Of a stretch of DNA of 64,000 nucleotides, positions 10,306 to 23,189 are shown in pieces. Under the pieces are notes generated by a model. It ran no database searches and had not been told where the DNA came from. It worked only from the letters and a program-made list of their open reading frames with translations. Source of the DNA: Daphnia carinata (lineage: Eukaryota; Arthropoda; Branchiopoda; Diplostraca; Daphniidae); contig NC_081337.1 of NCBI RefSeq assembly GCF_022539665.2, positions 3,882,679 through 3,946,678 on the forward strand. The letters are read 5' to 3'. Numbering within the stretch: position 1 is the first letter of the stretch; each line of letters starts with the position of its first letter. The position numbers and the translations under genes were made by a program.

Positions 10306-12735
10306 ATGGGAATATCTGGGCTTTTGCCATTTTTGAAGAAATCTTCAGTGAATTGCAATGTACGACAATTTAAAGGAAAGACTGCGGCTATTGATGCCTA
10401 TTGTTGGCTACATAAAGGGGCTTTTTGTTGTGCTGACAAACTTGTGAAAGGAGAAAAAACTGATATGTAACATTTACTTAAATAATCCTATTCACACATT
10501 AACACTGTTGAATATTCTATCTGTTTTACAGGTATGTTACCTACTGTATGAAGTTTATAAATATGCTTATCTCACATGATATAAAACCAATCCTAGTCTT
10601 CGATGGACAACCTTTACCTTCCAAGTTGGGAACCGAGTTGAAAAGAAGAGAGTGAGAAAAATTTTCATAATGCTTTGAAATTTCCTTAAAATACTTGTTT
10701 TACCTTGTTTAGAAACCGTGAGAGGAACAAAATTCAAGCTAGAGAATATCTCAGACAGGGAAACAATTCAAAAGCCAGGGAATGTTTTCAGAAGTGTGTT
10801 GATGTAACATCTGTTATGGCTCTGGAATTGATCAAAGTCTGTAGAGCAAGAAATATTGATTGTATTGTTGCACCGTTTGAAGCTGATGCTCAGTTAGCAT
10901 ATTTGGCATTACAAGGTATTTTTTGCATTGCAGATGTTTTTATTTCACTTATGTAAGTCACAAATTTATTTGATCATCAACAGGGATAGCACATCTAATC
11001 ATAACAGAAGACTCAGACCTTCTTGCCTTTGGTTGTCCAAGAGTATTATTCAAAATGGACCAAAATGGATCTGGCGTTCTCATTGAGAAAGACAAGCTCT
11101 TCTTATCTCTTGGAGGTCGCGCCGAGTTCTTCAACGATGAAAAGTATGCTTTGATTGGGAAATAAACCCATTTGGGACAACCTTTTTGTAACGCAAAAAT
11201 GAACGTTTTCCTAGATTTCGAAGAATGTGCATTCTATCTGGATGTGATTACTTACCGTCACTAAAAGGTATTGGGTTAGGAAAAGCGTTCAAATTTTTCA
11301 GTGGTAGTACCAACAGCGATATAAACTCGGTATTTTTTTTTTTTCAACTGCCAATTTTGTACGTTGTATTTACGCCATTATTATTTGCAGCTTCTTTGCC
11401 AAGTCCCAGGGTGTTTAAAAATGCCCACTCTTGAAATTACCCGGGAATATCGAGAAGAATTCATCAAAGCTGAGCAGACATTTCTCTATCAGCTAATCTA
11501 CGATCCTCGACAGCGAAAGCTTATTCCTCTTACTCCCTATCCACCAAATTTAGATCCTACGAGTTTGCCGTTCGCCGGACAGTACATCAAAGACGATGTC
11601 GCTTTCCAACTTGCAATAGGTAAATCAGTAACCTGTGCTAACAAGATTTGATTATTATTTGTACTGTGTTAGGTAATCTGGATGCGGAAACTTTGGAGAG
11701 ACTAGATAGCTACGATCCTGACACAATGGTTGAGAAACGAAATCAGTCTTTCTTTACGAAACACGTAAGCATCTGGTCTAAGAACTTCGCCGTCGTTCAG
11801 CAAACTAGTTCCTCACCAGTTGAAGTAGAAAGTGCAAATTCCTATACGCTCACTGTGTGCAAACAAGTTACTGCCAAAGTAGAATTTCGAATGCCAAAAA
11901 CTGCCGAGCAAGTGCCTAGTATTAGTGACAAAGAACTAACGAATCAGTATGCCAAGGCAGAATCACCATCGTCTCCCGTTTTAGCTGCCCGTAAACGTAA
12001 ACGTTCAGACGAAAACGTTTCTCCATCTCAGAATGAGAGCAGGGGGTCGATTGAGTCATCTCTTCGTTCAGATGTGTCCCAAAACGATAGCAGTAGAACA
12101 CTCAATGGGCTTCCGGCAATACTGGATCCGTTTGCAGAGCCTATTATGGCTAAGGCAGTTTCCGAGAACGCTGCTATTACGCCTTCGAGAAAAAGCAATC
12201 CGTTCGTCAAGTTAAAGACTCCAACCAACAGTATCACAACACCCCCACATACCTCACCTACTGCCTCTCATTTTAGTGCACTCCATACGTTTAGCCAATT
12301 GAGAAAAATCGATGCCAATGGCCAGGAGATAGTTACCAGCGCATACTTCCAATCAGAGAAGGTCAATGTCACGGACAAACTAAAAAGCCATATTCTTAGT
12401 AGCGCTAATCACATTGCAATGCCGGTTGCCATCACCGAAGCTGTTTGCCAGCCTTTCAAGCCCGTTGTTGGAAAGCAAAATCCAAGTCCACCTATAACGG
12501 TAATAAAAAATTATTCTTCTATTTATCAATATAACTTTTTCGCTTTTAACATTCGTAGGATTCGCTGCTCATCATTGAGGACATGAAAAAGGAATCTACC
12601 GTCACGAAGACCCCTCTTAGTGGATTCCGAGTGTCGGGTCTTAGTCGGCGAGTTCCCAAGACTTCTTCAAAAACGGGCGTAACGGATGGCATGAAACAAC
12701 TTGATTTGCGAAGCATGTTCGGTGCTAAGCCGTAG
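10306..12735 (+). CDS. EXO1: Exonuclease 1 (EXO1 / tosca homologue)
   Basis: A 5'-3' exonuclease and flap endonuclease of the FEN1/XPG superfamily, acting in mismatch repair, end resection and meiosis in the nucleus. Exons: 10306-10466, 10532-10651, 10713-10915, 10984-11143, 11215-11329, 11391-11619, 11673-12499, 12559-12735. All sites are GT-AG, phases agree, and the total is 1992 nt (663 residues). The N terminus [12 protein letters not shown] is family-typical and fixes the start. Metal-binding acidic residues are all present: D30, D78, E150, D152, D171, D173 and D226 (in SGCDYL). The XPG-N part spans about 1-99 and XPG-I about 138-230. The block [13 protein letters not shown] matches the EXO1-specific region after the helix-hairpin-helix. 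The C-terminal tail, from about residue 330, is low-complexity and shorter than in human EXO1 (846). It ends [12 protein letters not shown], a degenerate PIP-box-like motif. Confidence 0.95.
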
Positions 12736-12820
12736 GTTGTTCGGTTTACCCAACATTCCAAATCTCAGGATGGTTTTCTTTCGTTTTTCTTGAATTTTTT
12801 ATCAATTTTTTCTTGTACAT

Positions 12821-12826
12821 TTTAAT
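12821..12826 (-). terminator. Candidate poly(A) signal of IL-17R-like gene
   Basis: TTTAAT on the plus strand is ATTAAA on the minus strand, about 80 nt past the stop of the receptor gene. It is a variant signal, and no AATAAA was seen closer. If used, the 3' end overlaps the EXO1 3' UTR. Confidence 0.35.
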
Positions 12827-12858
12827 GCAACTTCAGTTGTCCAGGTGATTGTTAGGTT

Positions 12859-12864
12859 AATAAA
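12859..12864 (+). terminator. Candidate poly(A) signal of EXO1
   Basis: A canonical AATAAA about 125 nt after the EXO1 stop codon. It leaves only about 40 bp before the stop of the convergent receptor gene. Confidence 0.55.
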
Positions 12865-12903
12865 TTCCGAATTTTCAAAATAATTTTTCAGCTATCAAAG
12901 CTG

Positions 12904-14950
12904 CTAATTATTTATGTAAAAAATAAGTTCTTCACAGTGCGTCGGTAACATGAAACAGCGAAAAGGTGTCAGCTTGTTGGTCTGTCCATGATATGAAGTA
13001 TTGGAGAACCTAAACGAACACGAGCCGAGGCATTTGTTATTGTTATTTTAAAAGATCGAAATGCATATCTATTACCGAACGAAGAAAGTAGTCGAGTAGA
13101 GAGAATGGCTAGCTGCTCTCATAAACCAAAGTTGTTTTATGGCATACAGTACCAGACCTTCTAATATGTCCAATTCGTTTTCAGGTCGGTTCTCATTGGC
13201 GAAATGTTGTTCCAATCGCGGTGATCCGATAACGATAATTCGTAAATTTTGAGTAGACATGATTTCATTCAACCAATGAAGAGGATCGACGGACAGTTCA
13301 TCGTACAACTCATCGTCGTATATGTCCACAATCTGTGAAGGCAAGTAACCCCCCATTTTAAAGATAAAAAATTGGCCACTTAATTTGAAAATGAACTTAC
13401 TTTAATGTTTTGTTTTCTCAGTTTATCTTTCAACTCATCAACTTGTTGCATCAACTGGCAGCTCTCACGCAACCATAGCAGTAGAACGTTCTTTTTTGTG
13501 TTACTGATGGTTGATGACGTAGCTCCCGCTAAATGGATGGCTGAAAATTTGTGATGGTTACGCCTTGAAGCTGATCGCTTTCTCCTGATCTGATAGATTA
13601 AGGCTACCACGAATCCGATAGCTATGACAAGGCTTATCACCATGGCGGCCAACATCGTCGCAGAGTGATTACCAATTCTGTCGCTGTCAACAGTCACAGC
13701 ACATGATTTCGTGATGACAAGTAACACCTTATACTGATTACCTTATAACTGATCCTGTGGGTAACCATTCCAGGTTTCCAGAAGGTGGAGAATGAGCAAG
13801 CTCGATCACATCACTGTGGACAATACAGTGGTCCTTGACCTGCCATACGTTGCCATAATTGCACCGCTAATCGGATACAGTTTTCCTTGGTTAGGGATTC
13901 CATTTCTTTTTTCAAATCCTAAAATATTTGATAGGTACCTGATCAATAGGCCGCACAAAGGCGCAGTATTTCCCGGGAGATAAATTCTCAAAAGTGCATT
14001 CTGGTATCGTCTAGTCAGCACGAAATTAATTAAAAAAAGCATATGTTACCAGATAAAAAGGCAAGTCGTACGTACTTGATTTGCATAGCAAATTGACGTA
14101 TGTCCAACGGAAATAGATAACGAGGAAGGATCACAATCCGATAATAAAACTTCGTACAAAATGAAATCATATTCCGGATCAGCTGGAAGAAACTGGATGA
14201 CAATACTGGAACTAGAATGACAACAATTGATTACCAAACCAAGCGCACGTCACCGTTATGTTGTTGACCAATCAACGAATGTTTTGGCTGGATGGAATGC
14301 CTTTTTCTAGCACTTTCCTTATAATTGGTTTTATTTTTTGACAATAACTTGCTCCCTGTGGTGCCACCCACAATAACATTCTAGGCTTTCGACTAATTTT
14401 AACTTACTATACTGGCAGGGGATGAATGATGAATTGCGTAGTCCAGTTCTGAACTGCCATTGGAAGGCGCGTAGTTCGCACGATGAAATAAGCATTAATT
14501 GACTGGAAGCTGATCGTATTGTTGATCCATGGGACAACTGTCAGGCGATAGAACCCACTGTAAACATACCGCAAACTGACGAGAAAATCCTATGAAAGGC
14601 TCGTAAGTTTAATAAGCATAAATGTATAGCCAAATTTCAAATAAACCTACCGTTTCCGTGCTAATATCATACACTGTGTGAGATGAAAGATGAGCATCTT
14701 GACAGGAAGCTTCCGGCTCCAACTGATTCCAATTGGCGAGTAAATAAATCTTGTAGGAAGTGAAACGCTGATCATCCCTGTTTTCTTTGGGAAACGAGAC
14801 GTTGACAGCAGCAGCCACTTCGTCAAAATCTAACAACAGTTTATCAACGCCGTTGTTGTATTTGTCACACACTCGCTGCAAACTCTGTAGTCCTTCTCCG
14901 GCTGAAATTATTGCGAATAACAATGCGCAGCACAACAATGTCCTATGCAT
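12904..14950 (-). CDS. IL-17-receptor-like protein with SEFIR domain
   Basis: A single-pass receptor likely signalling through a cytoplasmic SEFIR domain, as IL-17 receptors do with Act1-type adaptors. Exons, 5' to 3': 14950-14651, 14589-14408, 14211-14076, 14010-13939, 13866-13742, 13683-13401, 13332-13076, 13009-12904; total 1461 nt, 486 residues. Residues 1-19 form a signal peptide (MHRTLLCCALLFAIISAGE), which is why I prefer this start to an in-frame ATG at 15052. The ectodomain contains the IL-17R-like signature TFENLSPGKYCAFVRP and paired cysteines. The membrane segment spans about 282-302 (LAAMVISLVIAIGFVVALIY) and is followed by RRKR. SEFIR runs from about 336 to the end (KNVLLLWLRES, IVDIYDDELYDE, IIVIGSPR). 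The last exon supplies the FRCFMLP part typical of the domain end. Orthology to a particular IL17R paralogue is not assigned. Confidence 0.85.
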
Positions 14951-17211
14951 GTCGGCACTACATGATCCTGTTGAGCGCACAAGTTCCAACAAACTGGACG
15001 CAACGACCATCAACCACTCAATGAGATATGGGTTGGAGGCAAACTTTGGCATTCCATTCTAACGAAATTTTTGATAGACTGGCCTCGTTAAGGTTGTCAT
15101 CAGTAGTTCTCAGGAAAGACGGGATGCTGCTTGGAATTAGAAATGAAAAACCTTCGGTGGCGAACAACACAGGCACTAATAGGCAGCTGGCCCCGTAGCG
15201 CCTGCGTAGTAACAAGTGAAGTCCACAGACTGACGTTCGTGACTAGCTACCCGAATGCGTTCGCCTATTTATCCTTAATTAAATTCTTTTGTTTTTTTTT
15301 GTGGCAAAGATTTTTCTCTCTCATACCGCTTGGACAGAAAGGCATGAGATAGAATAATAGCAAGCACCAAATGCCATCGCAGCGCGATCGTTATTGATCG
15401 TCGTTTCAGTATCTTGCTACGGGACCCTGTAAATCGTACACTTCAAAGTAGAAAAATAACATTTAAAAAGCTGTTTGAACCATTTTTGCAACAACGTAAA
15501 AATAAATTTGACAGTTTGGTGGGGACACATGGACAAATCATGCAAAGCAACTAGAACTTAGGAAAAGAAAACTGACCTCTGTTTCCTCAGGAACAGGTGG
15601 TGACGTGCCAATCGATTCGTTCCATCAGTGCTTGGTATGCGGCTAACGCAAGACAACAGTGCAACTTGAGTTACTAAATAATTCATTAGGCCTCATTAAA
15701 TCCTGCGAGAGCCTAACCGATCAAAAAACGGATAGTTCTGTTGTCAGATTTTGCAACATACTTTGTTGTTTTCCACCCGATAAACCACGAACGCTAAACG
15801 CGTGGTTCGAGTGCAAAAACATCCAATACGATGCGCAGTAAAATCGAACTTTAAACGACTTGACTGCAAGACCTTGTTTAACATACTACCGAATTCGGTA
15901 TTCAACATCGAAAATACCACATTGAAGGTCTATTTGCAAGAACTACTATTGTTTCCTTGGTGACCGTGAAACTTTTAAGGAAAACAAAGTTTCAAATAAG
16001 CCACTGCGAGGAATTCTGGGAATTATTACACTCGTGGAGCCCCACGCACGATAAATACATTTTTTTTTCATTCGTTTGTCTATTCTCACATCGATATGAT
16101 ACACATGTACAAATGTTTTTTGCCGTCCAGCAACGAGGCTCAAGACACCATCACGTTTTGACACGCAGTCACACACATGCATCGAAAAAATTGACATGAT
16201 TCTTTTTAGTCAAATAAAAATCTTATGGTATACAAATTGGGGTAGAAAAAGGTGGCCAGTTAGGTGAGCGGAAGGTATGTAAAGGAAAGGAGATAGAAGC
16301 GAAAATTATTAATGACAATAGTGTAAGCAATTTATGAGACGGAGCAAACCATCAATGTACTGATTATCTATCCGCGGTTAACGATTCAAGTGCCAAGATC
16401 AAAATTACTTTCAAATTATTACCTTTTTTTTTAAGGTTTTCACACTACAAAGTCTTGTAAAGTTGAATGTTTTAGTAAATGTTACTACTTTTTCTTTTAC
16501 CGTATAACGCCAATATTAATGGGAAAACAAATTAAACCCCCTCGCTGAAAACTACAAAAAAAGAACAAACTCTCTGAAGAGGTTAAGATTTCGTTTTTTA
16601 ACAAGAATAATGAAGAACGGTTGGGAAGGGAAACCGAAACTCATAGCAGCAGATTCGAACTACCTTAAACACGGCACAAGTGATAGGGGCAAAGACAGAA
16701 GTTTGACAATTATTTTTGTCCAACTATGTTTTCCTTTTGACAACTGTTTGGATTCAACCGATTATTTTGTCTATTTGGATTCAACCGATTATTTTGTCTA
16801 TCACGTTGATGACAGACATCGTTCCCTTGTTTCTGATCAAGAGCTTAACCAAAATAACGAACGTATCTCTTCGTTCAAAAAGAATTGCGGACTGAGTAGC
16901 GGGTGTGAATTGTTGAACGTTTCGTTTGTTTTTTTCTGAAGGATTTCAAGTGTCGGTTAAAAGAAAAAAAAAAGTGGAACAAGTGTAGAAAAGAAGGGCC
17001 AGGAGCATCTCGAGCTGGATCGCGTGACTTGATGACGAGCAGGAGCATAGACCGCACCGCTTGAATTCACTTTATCAAGGTTCATTAGAAAAATAATGGT
17101 TCACTATGATTTTCACGAACGGGTCTAGTTTTTGTACGGGTACTTCCCTCTTACTCGTCTGTCGGTAAGAGTCCCCAAACCCACATCACACACACGCTCA
17201 CATCCCTTCAT
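14951..17211. other. Region between IL-17R-like and FAM120 genes
   Basis: It should contain the receptor promoter at its left end and the FAM120 3' UTR at its right end, as both genes run leftward. Open frames here (for example 15131-15352 and 16610-16939 on +) show no domains. A 22-bp tandem duplication (TTGGATTCAACCGATTATTTTG and its repeat) sits at 16748-16795. No RNA gene recognised. Confidence 0.45.
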
Positions 17212-20200
17212 TCACTTTGCAACTTCTTCACCAGTAACCTTGGCCTGAGTCGTCTCATGCGTGAGTAATTTGACCCCTCTACAAAAACATGGAAACAATC
17301 AGAACGTGGCCCGTAAAAAAAATAAATAAATAAAATTGTGACACTCACCGGTTGGTGTCGTTGCTTTCGTTGCTATTCACACTCGCTTTCCCGTTACTTT
17401 GAGAGGCGGCCGGCGCATTTGCTGAAGCGGCAGGCGTCTGTTTTCGTTGAGTTGACTGATGACCACCTCGTCGGCCACCGCGCGCCGTCCTTCCACCCCG
17501 AGTGGAGTAATGGACATGTCCATTTCTCTGAGATGGATTCTGAGTAGCTACTACACCTCCACCACGTCCAGCTGCGGGTCCCATATGACCACGTCCGCGG
17601 GGACCGCCATAGTTAGGCACCCATGAGCTCACCACCACGCCGGCAACTTCAAGCTGGCCACCTCTAGCCACGCCGCGACGTTGGCCACCACGCTTTAATC
17701 CACCAGGTAGATTGATATTGAATGGACCATTCAAGAAATCGCGAGAAGCCCCTAAAATGTGCATACATTAGTAAACGGTATGAAACTCGAAATTGTTCGA
17801 ATATTACAAGCCGGATCGTGCATTGGAGCCAATGCTGGAGGACGGGGTGGAAGCGGAGTGAGTACTAGGCCGTCCAGGATGGCCTTGCGTAGTTTCTCCA
17901 CTTTCATGATGAGATCTCCACGATGCTCGCACAGTTCGTGAAGGTCTCTAACAGTCTGCGTTCGGCTAAGTTTAGTATGGAATAGTTTTCCATCAAAGAA
18001 GAGCCAAGGACAGCAGACTGGCCAAGGGACGGGGGAGCCACACGCATCGTTCACGAGCAAGGCCGTCTCGACGCCTTCCATTACCAAGGTTGCTAGCTGA
18101 ACGCCACGTGCACTCACCTTCGTAAGCTTTTCAACGAGCCAAAACAAGGGAGATTGTTTAACGGCCGAATGAGAAAAGCGAATTCACTTAAAATACCTGG
18201 AGATCTTGCAGATAATTGGGGTTTGTAATTTCCATTGCAAAAGCTTGTACGATTAAAGCATCTAATTCTTGTTTCTGAAGAATTGTTCCTTGCGAAGCAG
18301 CCATTATGTACCTCAGCACACATGCTAATATCAGTAAATGCTGAGGAACATACTCCGGATTCAACATTAAAACAGTATCGGCATGTAGACAAGATAAGAA
18401 AGCTCTTAACCGTCTCTTTTTATCATCTAGCAACAGGGAAAAAAAAACTGTTAATTGGCTGACAACTAATATGTAACAAACTAGTGTGGCAAAATGCGAT
18501 CAGAAAGACTAATCATTGCCAACATTATATGTTCTAGGGTTAGACAAGTTATCATCATTGCTTCGGACATTGAATTTCAAATTTTTACTTGAAATATTAT
18601 TTGAAATACACACCCATGGACGTTCCAAACCAAAGGCGATGAACAGTTGGAACGGGCCAGCCAACTGCAGCCGCGACAACAATTTCTGGATGACGATAAG
18701 GGTTGGCCGCTGTCCACACCCACTCTCGGATTTTGATTTCAGGTATGAGCGGATTTGACTGATTGACGGATCCCGGGCCGTTCAACGACTGGGGAGGCAC
18801 ATAGCTACCGGTAGACGCTGAAACACTGGCTGTCGATGAACCATTGGCAACTCCATCTAATAACATCAATAATTAATTCCTAATCACGTTTGTTCCTGAT
18901 GTAAAACACTTACTAGCTTCCGGTTTCTCGTGAGGTTGTTCACGTTGCTTTTCAGCTAGGAAGGTGTGGTGGTGAAGGTTAAACAAAATGGCATAAACCA
19001 TCTGGCGAACAGGTCGGTAGAAGAGCTGTATATTGGGGACTTCGCGATGGCACTGATCTTCCAGAACGACTGGCAGACGAATTTCTCCCTAGGAAATTCA
19101 AACATGAATACTATCATTAAAAAGGGCCTTACTTGGTGAAATTTTGTTGCATCAGTTTGACAATTCTTAAAAGTTTAATTGTCGAATGCCATATTGAGAA
19201 CGCAGTTCGAGATGAAGAACAGGATCCCACCTAGACATTGCATTTCATTTCCCTTCGTTTGACGACCGCTACCCAGTATTAGACTAGAAGCGGCGCTTTT
19301 TGAAGGTGCACGTACAGGCTGCTAATGATAGTATGTCTCACACGTTACCTGAGTCAAAAGCTGATACATGTAAGGCGACATGAGACCACGGCGATGCCTC
19401 TCGTAGGCAGTCCTCAACACCTCAGCGGCGACTGGAGGAAGAGAAGGTTGGTATTGACCCTCTCCTGTTTTCGGACCTCCCCATACTTCACGTTCACGGT
19501 TAGGGGATGTGGCGCCAGAGCTACTTCCGCTGCTACTACCTTGCGGCTGCGAACCTCCATTCACGTATCCTCCTACATAGAAAAGCAAAAGCTATTAAAA
19601 CCACGTTCACATGTAACTAGATTTGTTACAAGACGTGCTACTTTCAGCAAGACTAATCAATGCATCACAGACATCAAATTGAAGTTTTGTCATCATGAAA
19701 CAGAATGGAGTTCATAGTAAGGAATAGTGATTATACCATTTTCAATAACCTCTTCTTGAGGTTGATCACCTGAGGACGGAACAGCATCAGGAATTTCGTT
19801 TTGCTAGACGCCGAATTATTATGAGTGAAAATTGAATAGATTAAAATTATTTCTTTTACTTACCTCCTCATCTGCCGCTTCAGAGGCCAGCTTCCTGGCT
19901 TTGCTTTCATGGGTAGCATTACCATGCTTATGATGTTTCCCCTCATGATGATGATTATGCTGCCTCACTGTTCGAAAGGAAATGAACTAAAAACAGAGAG
20001 CTGGTATTTTTCTCTGTAAAATAACTTACACAACGTAGCATTTTTATGCCGTCCGTACTGATCACGTGTTCCATTCAAGAAATAATTAACAGCTTGTTTG
20101 AAACGATTGACTCGACCGTCGGTGGTCGAATTGAACACTTTGGCTCCAACACTCTCCAGATTGTCGATGGAAGGCAGTTCGCGTACGAATGATGCTACCG

Positions 20201-21296
20201 CGCGTATAACTCCTTCCGGTTGATTCTGAATTAACACAAGCAGAAGATCAACATTTAATTACGCCATTTTAACGAGACTAATGCTTACCAAAGGCGTCTG
20301 ATTTTCCTCGCATATCCGCTTGTGGAACTCCCTCAAATCAGCATCAGTAAGAAGAAAATTACCCAGCAATGCCGCCAAAACGCAGAACCTGTTGGGATTT
20401 AGATTCAAACCTTTGGCTACCTCGTCCAAAATAAATTCTTTCGTTTCCAATGAACCCTAGTGATGACAAAAGGCAGCGTCGTTATATTAACGAGCTGAAG
20501 CTATTCTAGTTCAACATTTACTTTATAAGTGAGTTTCAACTGCTTGGAAGAGAAATATCTGGGCGGATCGAAAATGGCATATTCGGCATCTTCCGCCAAA
20601 ATACCGTGAAAGTGATTATCACGACAAAATCCTATCACTTCTTGATGATGATCATCAACACTGCTCAACTAGAAAAGCAGCGTTAGCATCGTGATTACAG
20701 TGGTAAAAGTATAAAAAGCTTTTATTACCACAGCGATTTTTAAATGACGTAGAGCGAGGCGCAAAGCCGTCCTGAGCGTGGACGGAGGCACCCACCAGAC
20801 TTTCGGTGGCGGAGTTCCTTTGGTATGAAGGTGTCGCAACACCTGATATATATTGCTTCTAGCGGCTAGTTGATTCCTAACCCATTCATGCATACGCGGG
20901 GGTTCCAAAGCGCCATTGAAAAAGACGGCTAAATGGAGGTTGTGTGCATGCAAAGTCTGAACCAGAGAAGCCAAGAATTGCAACATGCGATTCCACTGGC
21001 CACCACAGATCCAATCTGTAATAAAACACCAATTCACCTGAATTAGTTTCCTTAATGATACCCAAAACATGAATAGCCTAATAAACCACGATTAAACAAA
21101 ACAGACCAAAAAGCGTACCTGAAACGTAGCCACCATATAGTCTGTCAAGGCAGCATTCTGCATCAACAACAAGGCTGAGTGCAACCCTCCCTTGATAAGG
21201 GCTGGCAACTGAGGAAGCAATCCTCAGCAAATCCACAGACACACAGGCCCCAGCAAACTGAGACTCGATCAGTTGTTGCAAAGACTGCAGCCCCAT
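17212..21296 (-). CDS. FAM120A: FAM120-family RNA-binding protein (Ossa / CCPG-like)
   Basis: Homologue of FAM120A/B/C (constitutive coactivator of PPAR-gamma-like), a cytoplasmic RNA-binding scaffold with an XPG-like N-terminal fold. Fourteen exons: 21296-21119, 21015-20729, 20668-20522, 20456-20289, 20225-20030, 19967-19864, 19803-19737, 19572-19349, 19088-18914, 18856-18614, 18426-18197, 18126-17808, 17751-17349, 17278-17212; 2808 nt, 935 residues. The start ACCATGG encodes MGLQSLQQLIE, aligned with the family N terminus. Diagnostic blocks are LYGGYVSDWICGGQWNRM, FFNGALEPPRMHEWV, KGTPPPKVWW, DDHHQEVIGFCRDN, LNPNRFCVLAALLGN, YRPVRQMVYAILF, NDACGSPVPW and CCPWLFFDGKLFHTKL. Exon 6 is histidine-rich. 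Residues about 790-880 are RGG-rich (RGGQRRG, RGGRRGG). The final 22-codon exon (ending TGEEVAK) is supported by a consensus GTGAGT donor that would otherwise read straight into a stop. The symbol names the family, as the paralogue is not resolved. Confidence 0.92.
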
Positions 21297-22815
21297 GGTT
21301 CCACTGGGCATTTATCCCATCCAAATAAAATAGACTGAAAAAAAAAAGTTGACTCAGTAAAATGATGAAAGACACAGAAAACAGAAACAAAAGTGCACAT
21401 CAACGTCACATCAATGTAAAGTCAATGACAATTAATTACAAAACGTCACATACGATACGTACGATAAAGCTTTGGCAAAACCTCTACAGAATGATTTCTC
21501 AGTTGAAAATTGAAGGATGACAACTACTGAACTCATAACACAGAAAAGCAAATAAGATAATGTCATACACCAGTGCCTCGCCATGCGGCGTATCCAGACT
21601 AGTGTGTACTTCATTAACACGAGATTCCAGCATGGAGAACACAGGACTACCATGTCTACTCGTTAAAACATGGTCGTCGACAAAGCAAAGGAAGAATAAT
21701 AAAAAAAAAAAGACAACTCACCTGTGATTGTAAAAACTGACGGATTTTTACTGAGGAAACATGCTGGTGGTTAAAACAATACTGAACGGGAGTGAAACGT
21801 ATATGAAATGGGTTTTTCAGAGTCGGCCGTCCTTTACAGCGACTCGCACGTTGGACGATTCCATGTTGGCTAAATATCCAGGTGGCGCTGTCGCACCACG
21901 TGAGTAACAATTGAGCAGCGCCAACCGCTCAACTTCCCTCTTGCCCATTCATGGCGCCCAATTCAAACCTTTATGTCTCAAATGAAAACAGAAGACGTAC
22001 CACTTACAAAGTATCAACAAGTACATGGCATTAAAAAAAAAAGTTAATTAATTGACAACATTTTGTACATTCAAGTAGCAGTCAATGTACATGTGTTAAA
22101 TTTATTAAACAAAAATATTTTTAAGCACCCGTAAGTACTAAATCTTCGTTTCGCATGGAATATGATTGTCAGAAACAGTATATTTGATACTGTACTGTTT
22201 AAAAACATTAGTTCACTGAACATTCAAAAATATGTATATTTTGGAATGTTAAATAAAATTCGCTGTTCTATTTACAAATGAAATTTGTCCGTTAGAGAAT
22301 TGATACTTAACGTTGGTCACCGTAGTGTTTAATACGATTCGGAGAATTTTCTTTTCAAGAAATAATAAGACAAAAAAAAAAAATTATCTTTCAAGTTGTA
22401 GACGAAATTTGTGAAATGGCACCGTCGCAACTGAGGCACATGAATCGGGAAACTCGTAATCGAAATATGTTAGCTCGATCCTTTTTAAATTATACTAGTT
22501 TCATCGCCGCCTACAGCTGCAAGAGATGGGTAACACACGATCAAGTAATCTACCAAAATTCAGATCCGTGTAGGGCTGATGCGATAAGTTGTTGACACTT
22601 GGCAAACACAGATCGTGATATCTCTACTACTCGTTTCAAAATTAGCGGCGTCACCAACAATCGCCCTCGTCCCAATCTTGTTGTTGTTTTTATTTCCCAT
22701 TTTGTGTTCAATAAGGTGCATATTTAATTTCATTTTCTTTTCCGAGAACGCTTAATCCTGTCCATACGTTTTATAACAAAACAATGAAATCCGGACTAGA
22801 GCAATCGCATAAACA

Positions 22816-22821
22816 TTTATT
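22816..22821 (-). terminator. Candidate poly(A) signal of GRIP gene
   Basis: TTTATT on plus is AATAAA on minus, about 530 nt past the GRIP stop codon. Placement fits a 3' UTR of moderate length, but nearer variant signals cannot be excluded. Confidence 0.35.
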
Positions 22822-23161
22822 TTGTAATCAACTGAAAGCGAAAAACTGAAAAACCACATGTTCAAAAGAAAACCGTTACTTGTATATGACCAAAAAAAAA
22901 AAAATTAAAATAATAATAATAATAAAAGAGAAAACCAAACTGACAATAGATAACATATTTGGGTAATTTTACATTCAAACAGATTTTTGTTTTTGCTTTT
23001 TTCTTTCTTGTTTTGCCCAGAGGTCTTGAATTAAAACACAGCGGAAGCGATATATGGAAGAGGGAAAAATACGGGAGAGTTTTACAAGCACGAGGTAGCA
23101 ACACTTTCGTCTGGTAAGCCGGAAGAGCAGGAAATGTGTCTATATATTTTATGTTTTTTTA

Positions 23162-23189
23162 TGTGTGTGTGTGTGTGTGTGTGTGTGTA
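23162..23189. repeat. (TG)n microsatellite
   Basis: About 13-14 uninterrupted TG units, located in the likely 3' UTR of the GRIP gene. Confidence 0.9.

Noticed and set aside
13742-13930. Apparent in-frame UGA (possible selenocysteine or pseudogene) in the receptor ectodomain
   Set aside because: Using the acceptor at 13867 (GATTAG) instead of 13920 gives a clean frame (RCNYGNVWQVKDHC...) with correct phases on both sides, so no recoding is needed.
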